This document shows, piece after piece, positions 51,450 through 60,080 of a DNA stretch of 64,000 nucleotides (its first letter is position 1; each line of letters starts with the position of its first letter). The position numbers and the translations under genes were made by a program. The DNA is taken from contig NZ_AOLG01000010.1 of the NCBI RefSeq assembly GCF_000336815.1, positions 1 through 64,000 of the forward strand, read 5' to 3'. The notes beneath the pieces are model-generated. The model was not told the origin of the DNA, ran no database searches, and saw only the letters and a list, made by a program, of their open reading frames with translations. Origin of the DNA: Haloferax prahovense DSM 18310. GTDB taxonomy: Archaea; Halobacteriota; Halobacteria; Halobacteriales; Haloferacaceae.

Positions 51450-53054
51450 CTATCGCCGCCAGTACTCCGGCGTGAAGATGACCAACACGGGGAGAATCTC
51501 CAGTCGCCCCACCCACATGAGAAGCACCATGTACAGTTTCGAGCCGTTGGAGAAGTCGAGATAGCTCCCCATCGGACCGACGACGCCGAAGCCCGGCCCG
51601 ACGTTCCCGAGGGTCGCGGCGACGGCGCTCATGGTCTCGAGGATGCTCACGTCGAAGCCGGTTCGCGCGGCGTCGAGATGGAGCAGACCGGTCGAGACGA
51701 AAAAGAGCACGAGGTACAGGAGCGTGAAGGCGTAGATGCCGCGGATGGCCCGTTCGTCGACCGCGCGGCCCGCGAGCCTGACCGGGCGGACCGCCTCGGG
51801 GTGGGACGTCGTGAACAGCTCTCTGCGGAGCGATTTCACGATGACGTACCAGCGGACGATTTTAATCGCCCCGCCGGTCGACCCCCCGGAGCCGCCGATG
51901 AACATCGCGAATAGGAGGCCGTACTGGGTCGGTGCGCTCCACGCGTTGAAGTCGATGCTGGCGTAGCCGGTCGTTGTGACGATGGAGACGACCTGAAACA
52001 CCGACTGGCGGACCGCCGGCTCGACGTTTCCGATGATGGCCGTGCGGATGCCTTCGAGGTAGAGTTGGTCGTAGGTTTCGCCCGCGGGCGCGACGGACAT
52101 GAGGCCGTCACCGAGGAAGAGCATCGCCGCGAGGATAGCCGAGATGACGCCGATAACGCCGAGGTAGGACTTGAACTCGGTGTCGCGGAAGAGCCGCTTC
52201 GGCTCGCCGGTCAGCACGTGCCAGAACAGCGCGAAGTTGGTGCCGGCGGCGACCATGAACGGGATGATGACCCACTGCGCGGCCGCGGAGAACGCCTCGA
52301 TGCTTCGGGCCTCTGGGGAGAACCCGCCGGTCGGCATCGTCGTCAGCCCGTGGGCGATGGCGTTGTACACGTCCATGTTCGGGGCGTTGCCGGTGACGTA
52401 CAGGCCGTAGAGGAGGACGATTTCGAGGACGGTGAGACCGAGGTACGCGCCCCAGAGCGCCCGGGCCGTCTCGGCGATGCGCGGGGTGAGCTTCTCGATG
52501 CCGGGGCCGGGCGCTTCCGCGTCCATCAGTTGTGCGCCGCCGACGGAGAGTTCGGGGAGGATGGCGACCGCGAGGACGACGATACCCATCCCGCCGAGCC
52601 ACTGGGTGAGCTGTCGCCACATCATGATGCCGCGGGTGTGCGAGTTAAACGAGATGTCGCCGAGCACCGTCGCCCCGGTCGTGGTGAACCCACTCATCGT
52701 CTCGAACAGCGCGTTCACCGGGTTGCCGAGGGTCGATTCGGGGTGGATGGGAGACGCGACGAAGGGGATGCCGTGGGCCTCGATGAGAAACGGAATCGCA
52801 CCGACTATCGTGACGGCCAACCACGTCACCGCGACCATCAGGAACCCCTCGCGGGCCCCGATGTCGGGGTCGTCGGCGAGCCGTTCGAGCCCCGCGCCGA
52901 CGAGGACCGTGACGGCCATCGTGACGACGAACGGGAGCACCGACTCACCGTAGTACAGCGCGACCACGAGCGGGAAGCAAAGGGGGACGGCGAGATACTT
53001 CAGGACGGTCCCCACGAGACGCAGGCTGGCTCTGTAATCGACCCGCAATTTCAT
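51450..53054 (-). CDS. trkH: Potassium transporter TrkH (second copy)
   Basis: This 534-residue TrkH has filter-like segments MSGFTTTGAT, LTTMPTGGFS, VSIVTTTGYA and ATLGNVGPGF. It is clearly a paralogue of the first copy but with different filters and different length, so the two may differ in affinity or ion choice. It converges with the first copy, 35 bases apart, and is followed upstream by a two-module TrkA-type gene on the same strand. Confidence 0.93.
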   Translation of the reverse strand: MKLRVDYRASLRLVGTVLKYLAVPLCFPLVVALYYGESVLPFVVTMAVTVLVGAGLERLADDPDIGAREGFLMVAVTWLAVTIVGAIPFLIEAHGIPFVASPIHPESTLGNPVNALFETMSGFTTTGATVLGDISFNSHTRGIMMWRQLTQWLGGMGIVVLAVAILPELSVGGAQLMDAEAPGPGIEKLTPRIAETARALWGAYLGLTVLEIVLLYGLYVTGNAPNMDVYNAIAHGLTTMPTGGFSPEARSIEAFSAAAQWVIIPFMVAAGTNFALFWHVLTGEPKRLFRDTEFKSYLGVIGVISAILAAMLFLGDGLMSVAPAGETYDQLYLEGIRTAIIGNVEPAVRQSVFQVVSIVTTTGYASIDFNAWSAPTQYGLLFAMFIGGSGGSTGGAIKIVRWYVIVKSLRRELFTTSHPEAVRPVRLAGRAVDERAIRGIYAFTLLYLVLFFVSTGLLHLDAARTGFDVSILETMSAVAATLGNVGPGFGVVGPMGSYLDFSNGSKLYMVLLMWVGRLEILPVLVIFTPEYWRR

Positions 53055-53174
53055 CCGTGGACTAACGTACCGAGCGCCGGGTTCTTCCCTGTTCGGGTTC
53101 GCGGTCGGGCACGTGACGGCGTGACGGGGTCGGATTTTCGGAGCAGAACGGGGGCCGTGCGGCGACGGACCGAG

Positions 53175-54512
53175 TTACAGGTTGGGTGCCACGTCGTCGA
53201 TGACGCAGCTATCGACGAAGACGACGACGTGGTCGCCGGGTTCGATGACGGTGTCGCCGCGGGGAGTGATGAACTCGCGGCGGCGGGTTATCGCGCCGAT
53301 GACGACGCCCTCGGGGAGCGTCGCGACCGACTCCCGAATCGGCTTGCCGGCGAGGACGCTCTCGGCGTCGATTTCGATTTCCAGCACCTCGGCCTTGTTC
53401 GACTCGATGAGCGCGACATTCTCCGCGCCGCCCTCGCGGGTGAACCGCGTTATCTCCTCGGCGACGACCTCGCGCGGGCTGACGCCCACGTCGACGCCGA
53501 CAGCCTCGAACAGGTCCACGTACGGCGTCGTGTCGATGACGGCGACGGTGCGTTCGACGCCGAGGCGGGCGGCGAGAAGCGACACGAGCAGGTTCTTCTC
53601 GTCGGAGTCGAGCGCCGAGACGAGCAGGTCGGCGTCGCCGATGTGCTCGCGTTCGAGGAAGTCCACGTCGGTCGCGTCGCTCTCCATGACGATGGTCCCG
53701 GGGAGCATCTCCGCGAGTTCGCGGGCGCGGTCTGGGTCGTGCTCGATGAGTCTGGGCTTGAAGCCGCGCTCTTCGAGGAGGCGGGCGACGTGATAGCCGA
53801 TTTCGCTCCCGCCGACGATGACGACTTCCTCCGCGGTGCCCGGCGGTTCGTCCGGCGAAACGGAGCTTGCGAACCCCTGAACGCTCTTGGGGCTGCCGAT
53901 GACGACGACGCGGTCGCCGGGGCCGATGACGGAGTCGCCGCGGGGGATGGTGACCTCGCCGTCACGGAGGATGGCCGCGAAGGTCAGCGAGTCGAACCGG
54001 TCGGCCTCGCTCACGGTCTGGTTGGCGACGGGGCTCTCCTCGTCGACTTCGAACTCGGCCATCTGGACCTGCCCGCCCGCGAAGGGGTCCACGTCGCGGG
54101 CGGCGGGGAGGCCGACGACGCGGACGATGGACTCCGCGGCGAGCAGGTTCGTACAGACCATGAAGTCGATGCCGAACGCCTTCTCGGAGCGCTGCCACGT
54201 CCGGAGGTACTCCGTGTTCTTGACGCGGGCGATGGTGAAGGCGTCCGAGATGGCCTTGGCGGTCGCGCAGGCGACGATGTTCGTCTCGTCGTCGTCGGTC
54301 GAGGCGATGACCATGTCGGCGCGCTCCACGTCGGCCTCTTCGAGCGTGTCCACGGAGGTTCCGTCGCCGTGGAGCGCCAGCACGTCGAGCGAGTAGTTCA
54401 GTTCGTCGACGCGCTCCGGGTCGCAGTCGATGACGACGACCTCGTGGGTCTCGTCGAGGTCGGCCGCGATGGACGACCCGACCTGTCCGGCACCGATGAT
54501 TATCACGCGCAC
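53175..54512 (-). CDS. trkA: Duplicated TrkA protein (two RCK-N/RCK-C modules)
   Basis: This 445-residue protein contains two RCK_N plus RCK_C modules. The first module has VRVIIIGAGQVGSSIA at residue 1, and the second VVIVGGSEIGYHVARLL at about 230. This matches bacterial TrkA, which works as a dimer with TrkH. GTG start at 54512; the ORF continues to 54566 but adds only a short extension before the fold. It is beside the second trkH, on the same strand, 120 bases upstream. Confidence 0.93.
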   Translation of the reverse strand: MRVIIIGAGQVGSSIAADLDETHEVVVIDCDPERVDELNYSLDVLALHGDGTSVDTLEEADVERADMVIASTDDDETNIVACATAKAISDAFTIARVKNTEYLRTWQRSEKAFGIDFMVCTNLLAAESIVRVVGLPAARDVDPFAGGQVQMAEFEVDEESPVANQTVSEADRFDSLTFAAILRDGEVTIPRGDSVIGPGDRVVVIGSPKSVQGFASSVSPDEPPGTAEEVVIVGGSEIGYHVARLLEERGFKPRLIEHDPDRARELAEMLPGTIVMESDATDVDFLEREHIGDADLLVSALDSDEKNLLVSLLAARLGVERTVAVIDTTPYVDLFEAVGVDVGVSPREVVAEEITRFTREGGAENVALIESNKAEVLEIEIDAESVLAGKPIRESVATLPEGVVIGAITRRREFITPRGDTVIEPGDHVVVFVDSCVIDDVAPNL

Positions 54513-54597
54513 CAGAGACCAGCCCCTGTCATACCCCTGAGTTGGACTGCGGGCGCGTATGTGCATTTCCCTTCTCGAATCTCCCGCTCATCGTCTC

Positions 54598-55134
54598 TCA
54601 CGGCCCCGGTTTCGCGTGTATCGTGAGTTCAACGCGCCGCGGCCGCCCCTCGATGTCGGCGACGATTCGCTCGACGATTCGCTCGGCCTCCTTCTGGAGC
54701 ACCGGTCGGAGTTTGTCGATGACCCAGCCCAGCGAGACGAACCGCGGGAGGTCGATGTCGCCCGCGGAGACGCTGTCGGGGTCGTACTCGACCTCGAAGA
54801 AGACGCGACAGGCGGTGTCGGCGTCCGACGGGGCCTCGTCGGGCAGGTCGTCGAGCTCCTCCACCCGCCAGCGGCCGACGGCGTGTACGTCCTTGGTGAT
54901 GGTCCAGTCGATGCGCGTCGGCGGGGTGACGTCCGTCACCTTCGACTCGGCGGTGTAGGTGAGCTTCCACCACGAAAAGTACAGGGCGTACCGCGTGCCC
55001 GGCGACCCGTCGCCCGACTGTCGCACGTCTCGCAGATGCTTCGAGTAGTCGGCGTACCGCGGGAAGTCCACGAGAAACTCGTATATGTCCTCGGGGGGCA
55101 GGTAGACGACGGTGCTGACGGCTATCTCGTCCAC
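54598..55134 (-). CDS. SRPBCC (START/Coq10-like) ligand-binding protein
   Basis: This 178-residue protein has the SRPBCC order: EIAVSTVVYLPPEDIYEFLVDFPRYADYSK at the start, beta strands with RYALYFSWW and IDWTITKDV, and a long C-terminal helix (IDKLRPVLQKEAERIVERIV). The fold binds hydrophobic ligands, and Coq10 relatives bind quinones; the ligand here is unknown. The GTG at 55134 is selected because the family alignment begins there; the frame to 55218 is unlikely to be coding. Confidence 0.88.
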   Translation of the reverse strand: MDEIAVSTVVYLPPEDIYEFLVDFPRYADYSKHLRDVRQSGDGSPGTRYALYFSWWKLTYTAESKVTDVTPPTRIDWTITKDVHAVGRWRVEELDDLPDEAPSDADTACRVFFEVEYDPDSVSAGDIDLPRFVSLGWVIDKLRPVLQKEAERIVERIVADIEGRPRRVELTIHAKPGP

Positions 55135-55253
55135 GAGCGTCGAATGGGGTCGGCGGGACCAAAGCCTTGTGGGCCGCGTCGCCCGTTCCCGCGGGACCGA
55201 CAGCCGTCGCAATCGCAACCTATAATCGGCCGGTGTCTCGACATAGAGCCGAG

Positions 55254-56210
55254 ATGGTGGGGGGGACGCTTCGGGACGTCAGAGCCGAGATTCGGTCGCT
55301 GGCGCGTCCCGACGGCGACTACGCGATAGTGTGCGGTCGCACGGGCTCGGAGCCCGGTGCCGCGACGGGCCGGCGGTTTCCGGACCGGCGCACCGCCGGG
55401 GAGGCCGCGGAACTGACGAGGGACTACCGGGCGGCGCTTCGGCGATACGACCCGAACATCCCGTACGACGACCCGCAGGTGTACGAGGTGTCGAAGGGAC
55501 TGCCTCGGTCGGCCGCAGCGGGGTCGGAAGACGACTACACCCGCTACAGTGCCTTCTGTCACGACACCGCGGGCGCGCTGTTCGAGGCGCTGTCGGAACT
55601 CGGCCACCGGGAGGCCGAGACCGCCGCGATGGAGACGTACCTCACGCTGGCCGAGGTCGTCGACGACCACGACGACTTCTGTCTCACCTTGGTGTGGAGC
55701 CTGATGAGCGAACTGGACGTCCGCCTCTCGCCCGCCGAGCAGCGGGCGGTCGTCGAGGCGGCCGCGGACCTGTTTTGCCCGACTGCGACGCCGAACCCGG
55801 TTGACGCGACGCTCGGGCACCTCGAAACGGCCGGCTTCGTCGAGGGCTACTCGGTGCGGCCGATTCCCGACGCCGGAGCCGATGTCGGGGCCGGCGGGAT
55901 GTCCGAAGCCGACGCCCGTACCGACGCTCGGACCGACGGCGACGACAGCTCTCGGACGTGGGAACTCACGTTCGGCGACTACGCGCTCGCGGAGCGGACC
56001 GGCCGGATTCCGACGCTCCCCATCGCCGTGTCGCTCCTCCGCCGGACGCCCGGGCGGGCGGTGCGCTTCATCGACGGCGAGGCGCTCTCGGACGGTCGCT
56101 GGCGGCTTCGCGTCCGGATGACCCCGGAAGGCGACTCCGCGGGGCTCGTCAGCGTCGAGGCGGCCGAGAACCGCTGGCTCAACGACCCGAGCGCGTCGCT
56201 GGGGCGGTAG
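55254..56210 (+). CDS. Haloarchaeal hypothetical protein with two-part structure
   Basis: This 318-residue protein has an N-terminal domain of about 95 residues (MVGGTLRDVRAEIRSLARPD, with DYAIVCGRTG and YRAALRRYDPNIPYDD) that looks like a recurrent haloarchaeal module, then a helical middle part and a C-terminal domain after about residue 230. No membrane segment or signal. I cannot name its family with confidence. The ATG at 55254 gives a good N-terminus; the frame upstream to 55167 is not supported. Confidence 0.72.
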   Translation: MVGGTLRDVRAEIRSLARPDGDYAIVCGRTGSEPGAATGRRFPDRRTAGEAAELTRDYRAALRRYDPNIPYDDPQVYEVSKGLPRSAAAGSEDDYTRYSAFCHDTAGALFEALSELGHREAETAAMETYLTLAEVVDDHDDFCLTLVWSLMSELDVRLSPAEQRAVVEAAADLFCPTATPNPVDATLGHLETAGFVEGYSVRPIPDAGADVGAGGMSEADARTDARTDGDDSSRTWELTFGDYALAERTGRIPTLPIAVSLLRRTPGRAVRFIDGEALSDGRWRLRVRMTPEGDSAGLVSVEAAENRWLNDPSASLGR

Positions 56211-56291
56211 CGCGCGCCTCGCGCGACACGGGATTCGGCAGACTTCGGCGACATCCGCACGGTTTTACTCGCCGCTGAGCTATCGCACGGC

Positions 56292-57068
56292 ATGAGCGAG
56301 ACGAATCCACGAGACGCGCTCGTCGTCGGCGGCGGCGTCGCTGGCCTCACCGCCGCGACGTACCTCGCGCGCGCCGGCCTCGACACCCTCGTCGTCAACG
56401 ACGGCGAGCCGATCGTTCGCCGAAACGCCCACCTCGAAAACGTCCCCGGATTCCCGGCGGGCGTCAACAGCCGACTGTTCACCGACCTGCTCTCCGAACA
56501 GGCCGACCGAAACGGCGCGGACCGACTGACGGGCCGGGTCACCGAACTCGACGTGCTCGGCGACGACGACCCGCTGTTCCGCGCGACCGTCGAGACCGAC
56601 GACGGCGAAGACACCGTCGAGGCGTCGCGGGTCGTCGCGGCGTCGTGGTCCGACGCGTCGTACCTCGAAGACACGGGCGTCGACCTCCGCGCCGCCGGGT
56701 CGAAGACCTACGTCGACGTGGACGACCTCGGCCGGACCGCCGTCCCCGGCATCTACGCCGCGGGGCGACTGACCGAGATTTACCACCAGGCGGTCGTCGC
56801 CGCCGGCGACGCCGCGGAGACGGCCATCACGCTGGTCCACGACTCGGGGACGGCGTTCTACAACGACTGGGTCGCGCCGGCCGGCTACTTCACCGACCGC
56901 GGCCGCGAGGTGCCGCCGGCCTGCGAGGAGATAGACGCCGACGAGCGCGAGTCCCGCGAGCGCGAGTCCCGCGAGGTCATGCGCGAGTTCTTCGCCGAAC
57001 CGCACGACGAGCCCCAGCGCACCCACCCGAGTCTCGTCGACGACGAACTCGGGCGACTCGACGAATAA
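56292..57068 (+). CDS. FAD-dependent oxidoreductase lacking the NAD(P)H domain and CxxC pair
   Basis: This 258-residue protein has an N-terminal FAD-binding fold (DALVVGGGVAGLTAATYLA, 8-26) and its C-terminal FAD half (PGIYAAGRLTEIYHQAVVAAGDA). The NAD(P)H-binding domain and redox CxxC of thioredoxin reductases are missing. Similar short enzymes may take electrons from a partner. The C-terminus has an acidic-arginine repeat (ERESRERESREVM) with possible helical structure. Not obviously in an operon. Confidence 0.83.
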   Translation: MSETNPRDALVVGGGVAGLTAATYLARAGLDTLVVNDGEPIVRRNAHLENVPGFPAGVNSRLFTDLLSEQADRNGADRLTGRVTELDVLGDDDPLFRATVETDDGEDTVEASRVVAASWSDASYLEDTGVDLRAAGSKTYVDVDDLGRTAVPGIYAAGRLTEIYHQAVVAAGDAAETAITLVHDSGTAFYNDWVAPAGYFTDRGREVPPACEEIDADERESRERESREVMREFFAEPHDEPQRTHPSLVDDELGRLDE

Positions 57069-57155
57069 CCGACTCCGATTCGCGCGGGTGCGGTCCGAGA
57101 CCACCCCGCGCGGACGCGAATCCTTTTAACCGATAGCGGGCGCAGAGACGAGTGA

Positions 57156-58313
57156 ATGCTCGAAGGTGTGAACGTCGCGCTCGGGGTGACGGGGAGTATC
57201 GCGGCCGTGAAAGTCGTCGAGTTAGCGCACGAACTCCGGCGGCGGGGCGCGTCGGTCCGCACGGTGATGACCGACGCCGCGACGGGAATCATCCACCCGT
57301 GGGCGGTCGAGTTCGCCACCGACAACGACGTCGTGACCGAGATTACCGGCCGCGTCGAACACGTCGAACTCTGCGGCCGCGACGGCTGGGCCGACGTGTT
57401 CCTCGTCGCGCCCGCGACCGCCAACACGGTCGGCAAGATAGCCGCCGCCGTCGACGACTCCCCCGTGACGACCACCGCGACCACCGCCATCGGCGCGGGC
57501 GTCCCGGTCGTCGTCGCACCCGCGATGCACGAGCCCATGTACGACCACCCCGGCGTCCTCGACGCCATCGAGCGGGTGCAGTCGTGGGGCGTGGAGTTCG
57601 TCGACCCGCGCATCGAGGAGGGGAAGGCGAAAATCGCCACCGAGGAAGCCATCGTCACCGGCGTGGCGACGGCGACGACCGAACAGACGCTCGCCGGGAA
57701 GTCGGTCGTCGTCACCGCCGGCGCGACGACTGAATCCATCGACCCCATTCGAACCCTCTCGAACCGCGCCTCCGGTCGCACGGGTCGAGCCGTCGCCCGC
57801 GCGCTCGCGATTCGCGGCGCGGACGTGACGCTCGTCCACGACGGCGACGACGTACACTACGCCGACGTGCTCGCCGTTGAGTCGGCGGCCGAGATGCTGG
57901 ACGCCGTCGAGGCCGCGGTCGACGCCGACGCCGACGCGCTCGTCTCCGCGGCCGCCATCTCCGATTTCACCGTCGAGGCGGCCAACGAGAAGATTCGCTC
58001 CGGCGAGGCGCGCACGCTCGACCTCGAACCCGCGCCGAAGCTCATCGACGCGGTCCGCGAGGCGCATCCCGACCTCACCATCGTCGGCTTCAAAGCCGAG
58101 ACGACCGGCGACGACGAGGCGATGGTCGGCGAGGCCCGCCGCATCATGGACCGCGTCGGCCTCGCGTTCGTCGTCGCCAACGACGCCTCCGTCATGGGCG
58201 AGTCCGAGACCCGCGCGCTCGTCGTCCGCACCGACGAGACGAGCGAGTACGTCGGGTCGAAAGACGGACTCGGCGCGCGCATCGCTGTCGAACTGAAAAC
58301 GGAACTCTCGTGA
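57156..58313 (+). CDS. coaBC: Bifunctional phosphopantothenoylcysteine decarboxylase/ligase
   Basis: This 385-residue protein has a flavin-dependent CoaC half (LGVTGSIAAVKVVELAHEL, then HVELCGR and PAMHEPMYDHP) and a CoaB half from about 180 on (VVVTAGATTESIDPIR, then NRASGRTG). It carries out two steps of coenzyme A synthesis: condensing phosphopantothenate with cysteine and decarboxylating the product. A TATA-like CCTTTTAACC at 57121-57130 lies about 30 bases upstream of the ATG, indicating a leaderless gene. It converges with the Mrp operon. Confidence 0.96.
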   Translation: MLEGVNVALGVTGSIAAVKVVELAHELRRRGASVRTVMTDAATGIIHPWAVEFATDNDVVTEITGRVEHVELCGRDGWADVFLVAPATANTVGKIAAAVDDSPVTTTATTAIGAGVPVVVAPAMHEPMYDHPGVLDAIERVQSWGVEFVDPRIEEGKAKIATEEAIVTGVATATTEQTLAGKSVVVTAGATTESIDPIRTLSNRASGRTGRAVARALAIRGADVTLVHDGDDVHYADVLAVESAAEMLDAVEAAVDADADALVSAAAISDFTVEAANEKIRSGEARTLDLEPAPKLIDAVREAHPDLTIVGFKAETTGDDEAMVGEARRIMDRVGLAFVVANDASVMGESETRALVVRTDETSEYVGSKDGLGARIAVELKTELS

Positions 58314-58337
58314 AAAACGACCCGGGCCGGCTCGGGA

Positions 58338-60080
58338 CTACGCGAGTAGTCCGACGAGCACGCCGCCGAGTATCAACACGACGAGTGCGATACTCGTCGC
58401 AATCGTCGCGCGAAGGCTCCCGACGGTAATCGAGTCCGCCTCGGTCCGGCCGAGACCGCCGGCGATTCGGCGCAACGCGGGGTACGGATTCGCAATCGCG
58501 CCCGCGACGTCGTAGGACGCGGTCGAGACGGCGCGGTCGACGGCGGCGAAGAGACCGGTCGAGCCGCGAACCAGCGCGCGGGTGCCGTAGAAGACAGCGG
58601 GATTCAACACGGCGTCGACGTCCGGCACGTCTCCGACCTTCGAGAGCGGTTTCTTCACGACCACGAAGCCGACGACCCCGAGAACGGCGAGCGCGAACCC
58701 TTCGCCGAGGTGGCTGAGCGTGAAGGGGTGCGCGTCGGCGGTGCTTCCGGGCAGTATCGCGAACAGCGCGTCGGGGTACAGCCCGAAGGCGACACAGAGC
58801 CCCGCGACGCCGAGCATCGCGACCGACTGGCCCGTCCCGGCGCGGTCGAGCGACCAGTCGCGGTCCGCATCCCGGAAGAACGCGTAGTAGCCGAACTTGA
58901 TGAACGACATGAACGTTCCGACGCCCCCGGCGAGGAGGAGATAGAAAATGCCGTCCAGATGCTCCTTGTGGGCGGCGGCGGTAATCATGCCCTTGCTGAC
59001 GAACCCGTTGAAGCCGGGGAAGCCGCTAATCGAGAGGGCGGCGACGGTGAACGCGAGCGCGGTCGCCGGCAACGCCCCGCGGAGGTTCCCCAGGTACTTG
59101 AGATTCTCTTCGCCGGTCCGCGAGAGGACGACGCCGGCGGTCATGAACAACAGCGCCTTGTAGAGGATGTGGTTGTAGACGTGTGCGAACGCGCCGGCGG
59201 TCGCGAGCGCCGTGCCGATGCCGACGCCGGCGACCATGTACCCGACCTGCGACTGGATGTGGTACGCCAGGAGCCGCCGCATGTCGTTTTGCATGAGCGC
59301 GTAGCCGACGCCGACGACGGCCATCGCGGTCCCCATGTACGCGATTGCGAGGTTCCCGTCGGGGAACGCGCGAGCGAGGCCGTAAACCCCGGTCTTCGTC
59401 GTGTAGACCGACAGGAAGACGCTCGCGGCGAAGTGGGGACGCGGATACGTGTCGGGAAGCCACGTGTGCAACCCGACGTATCCGACGTTGACGCCGATAC
59501 CGAGCGCCGCGAGCGCGGCTGGAACGCCGGCCGCGATACCGCCGGTCGCCGAGAAGAGGAACGACCCCACCTCGACGTAGTGCCAGACGATAGCGCCCAT
59601 GAGCAGGCTGCCGCCGAGTCCGTGGGCAATCGCGTAGCGGTAGCCCGCGCGCACCGCTTCGCCGCCGTAGTCCCAGACGAGAAGCGTGCTCGTGACCGCC
59701 ATGAGTTCCCAGAAGAACACCATGGTGAGCCAGTCGCCGGCGAAGACCGCGCCGAGGCTCGTCCCGACGTAGCCGAGGGCGTAGGCCGTCTGGATGTTCC
59801 GCGCGGACGACGAGTACGAGTAGAGGACGGCCGCCGCGCCGATGAGGCCGAAGATAATCCCCATCAACCGGGAGAACTCGTCGACGTTGAACAACACGGC
59901 GTCGAAGCCGAGGAACGTCACCGGCAGGTGTGCGCCGGCGGGCGCGAGAAGCGACCAGACGGCCACCCCGCCGGTCGAGAGCACGCCCAGGGCGTGCCCG
60001 ACCCGACGCGAGACGAACGGCATGACGAGCGCGACCGCGAGCACGACGAACGCCGGCGGCAGGAGTGTGGCTGTAGACAT
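58338..60080 (-). CDS. Mrp/Nuo-type proton-translocating subunit, third D-like copy
   Basis: This 580-residue membrane protein has the MrpD/NuoN/NuoL fold with Glu125 (FFWELMAV) and the half-helix signature LHTWLPD (204-210). The lysine that precedes this motif in its neighbours and in most family members is replaced by Asn198 (GVNVGYV), and the Pro two residues before His is Gly. A lysine in the next helix (TTKTGVYG) is retained. It ends with a long amphipathic region and a last helix. It is coupled to the gene before it (TGATG). It may be a structural or altered-coupling subunit. Confidence 0.9.
   Translation of the reverse strand: MSTATLLPPAFVVLAVALVMPFVSRRVGHALGVLSTGGVAVWSLLAPAGAHLPVTFLGFDAVLFNVDEFSRLMGIIFGLIGAAAVLYSYSSSARNIQTAYALGYVGTSLGAVFAGDWLTMVFFWELMAVTSTLLVWDYGGEAVRAGYRYAIAHGLGGSLLMGAIVWHYVEVGSFLFSATGGIAAGVPAALAALGIGVNVGYVGLHTWLPDTYPRPHFAASVFLSVYTTKTGVYGLARAFPDGNLAIAYMGTAMAVVGVGYALMQNDMRRLLAYHIQSQVGYMVAGVGIGTALATAGAFAHVYNHILYKALLFMTAGVVLSRTGEENLKYLGNLRGALPATALAFTVAALSISGFPGFNGFVSKGMITAAAHKEHLDGIFYLLLAGGVGTFMSFIKFGYYAFFRDADRDWSLDRAGTGQSVAMLGVAGLCVAFGLYPDALFAILPGSTADAHPFTLSHLGEGFALAVLGVVGFVVVKKPLSKVGDVPDVDAVLNPAVFYGTRALVRGSTGLFAAVDRAVSTASYDVAGAIANPYPALRRIAGGLGRTEADSITVGSLRATIATSIALVVLILGGVLVGLLA

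Noticed and set aside
52065-54626. Plus-strand open frame of 853 codons
   Set aside because: Antisense to trkH and the double TrkA gene; no conserved motif.
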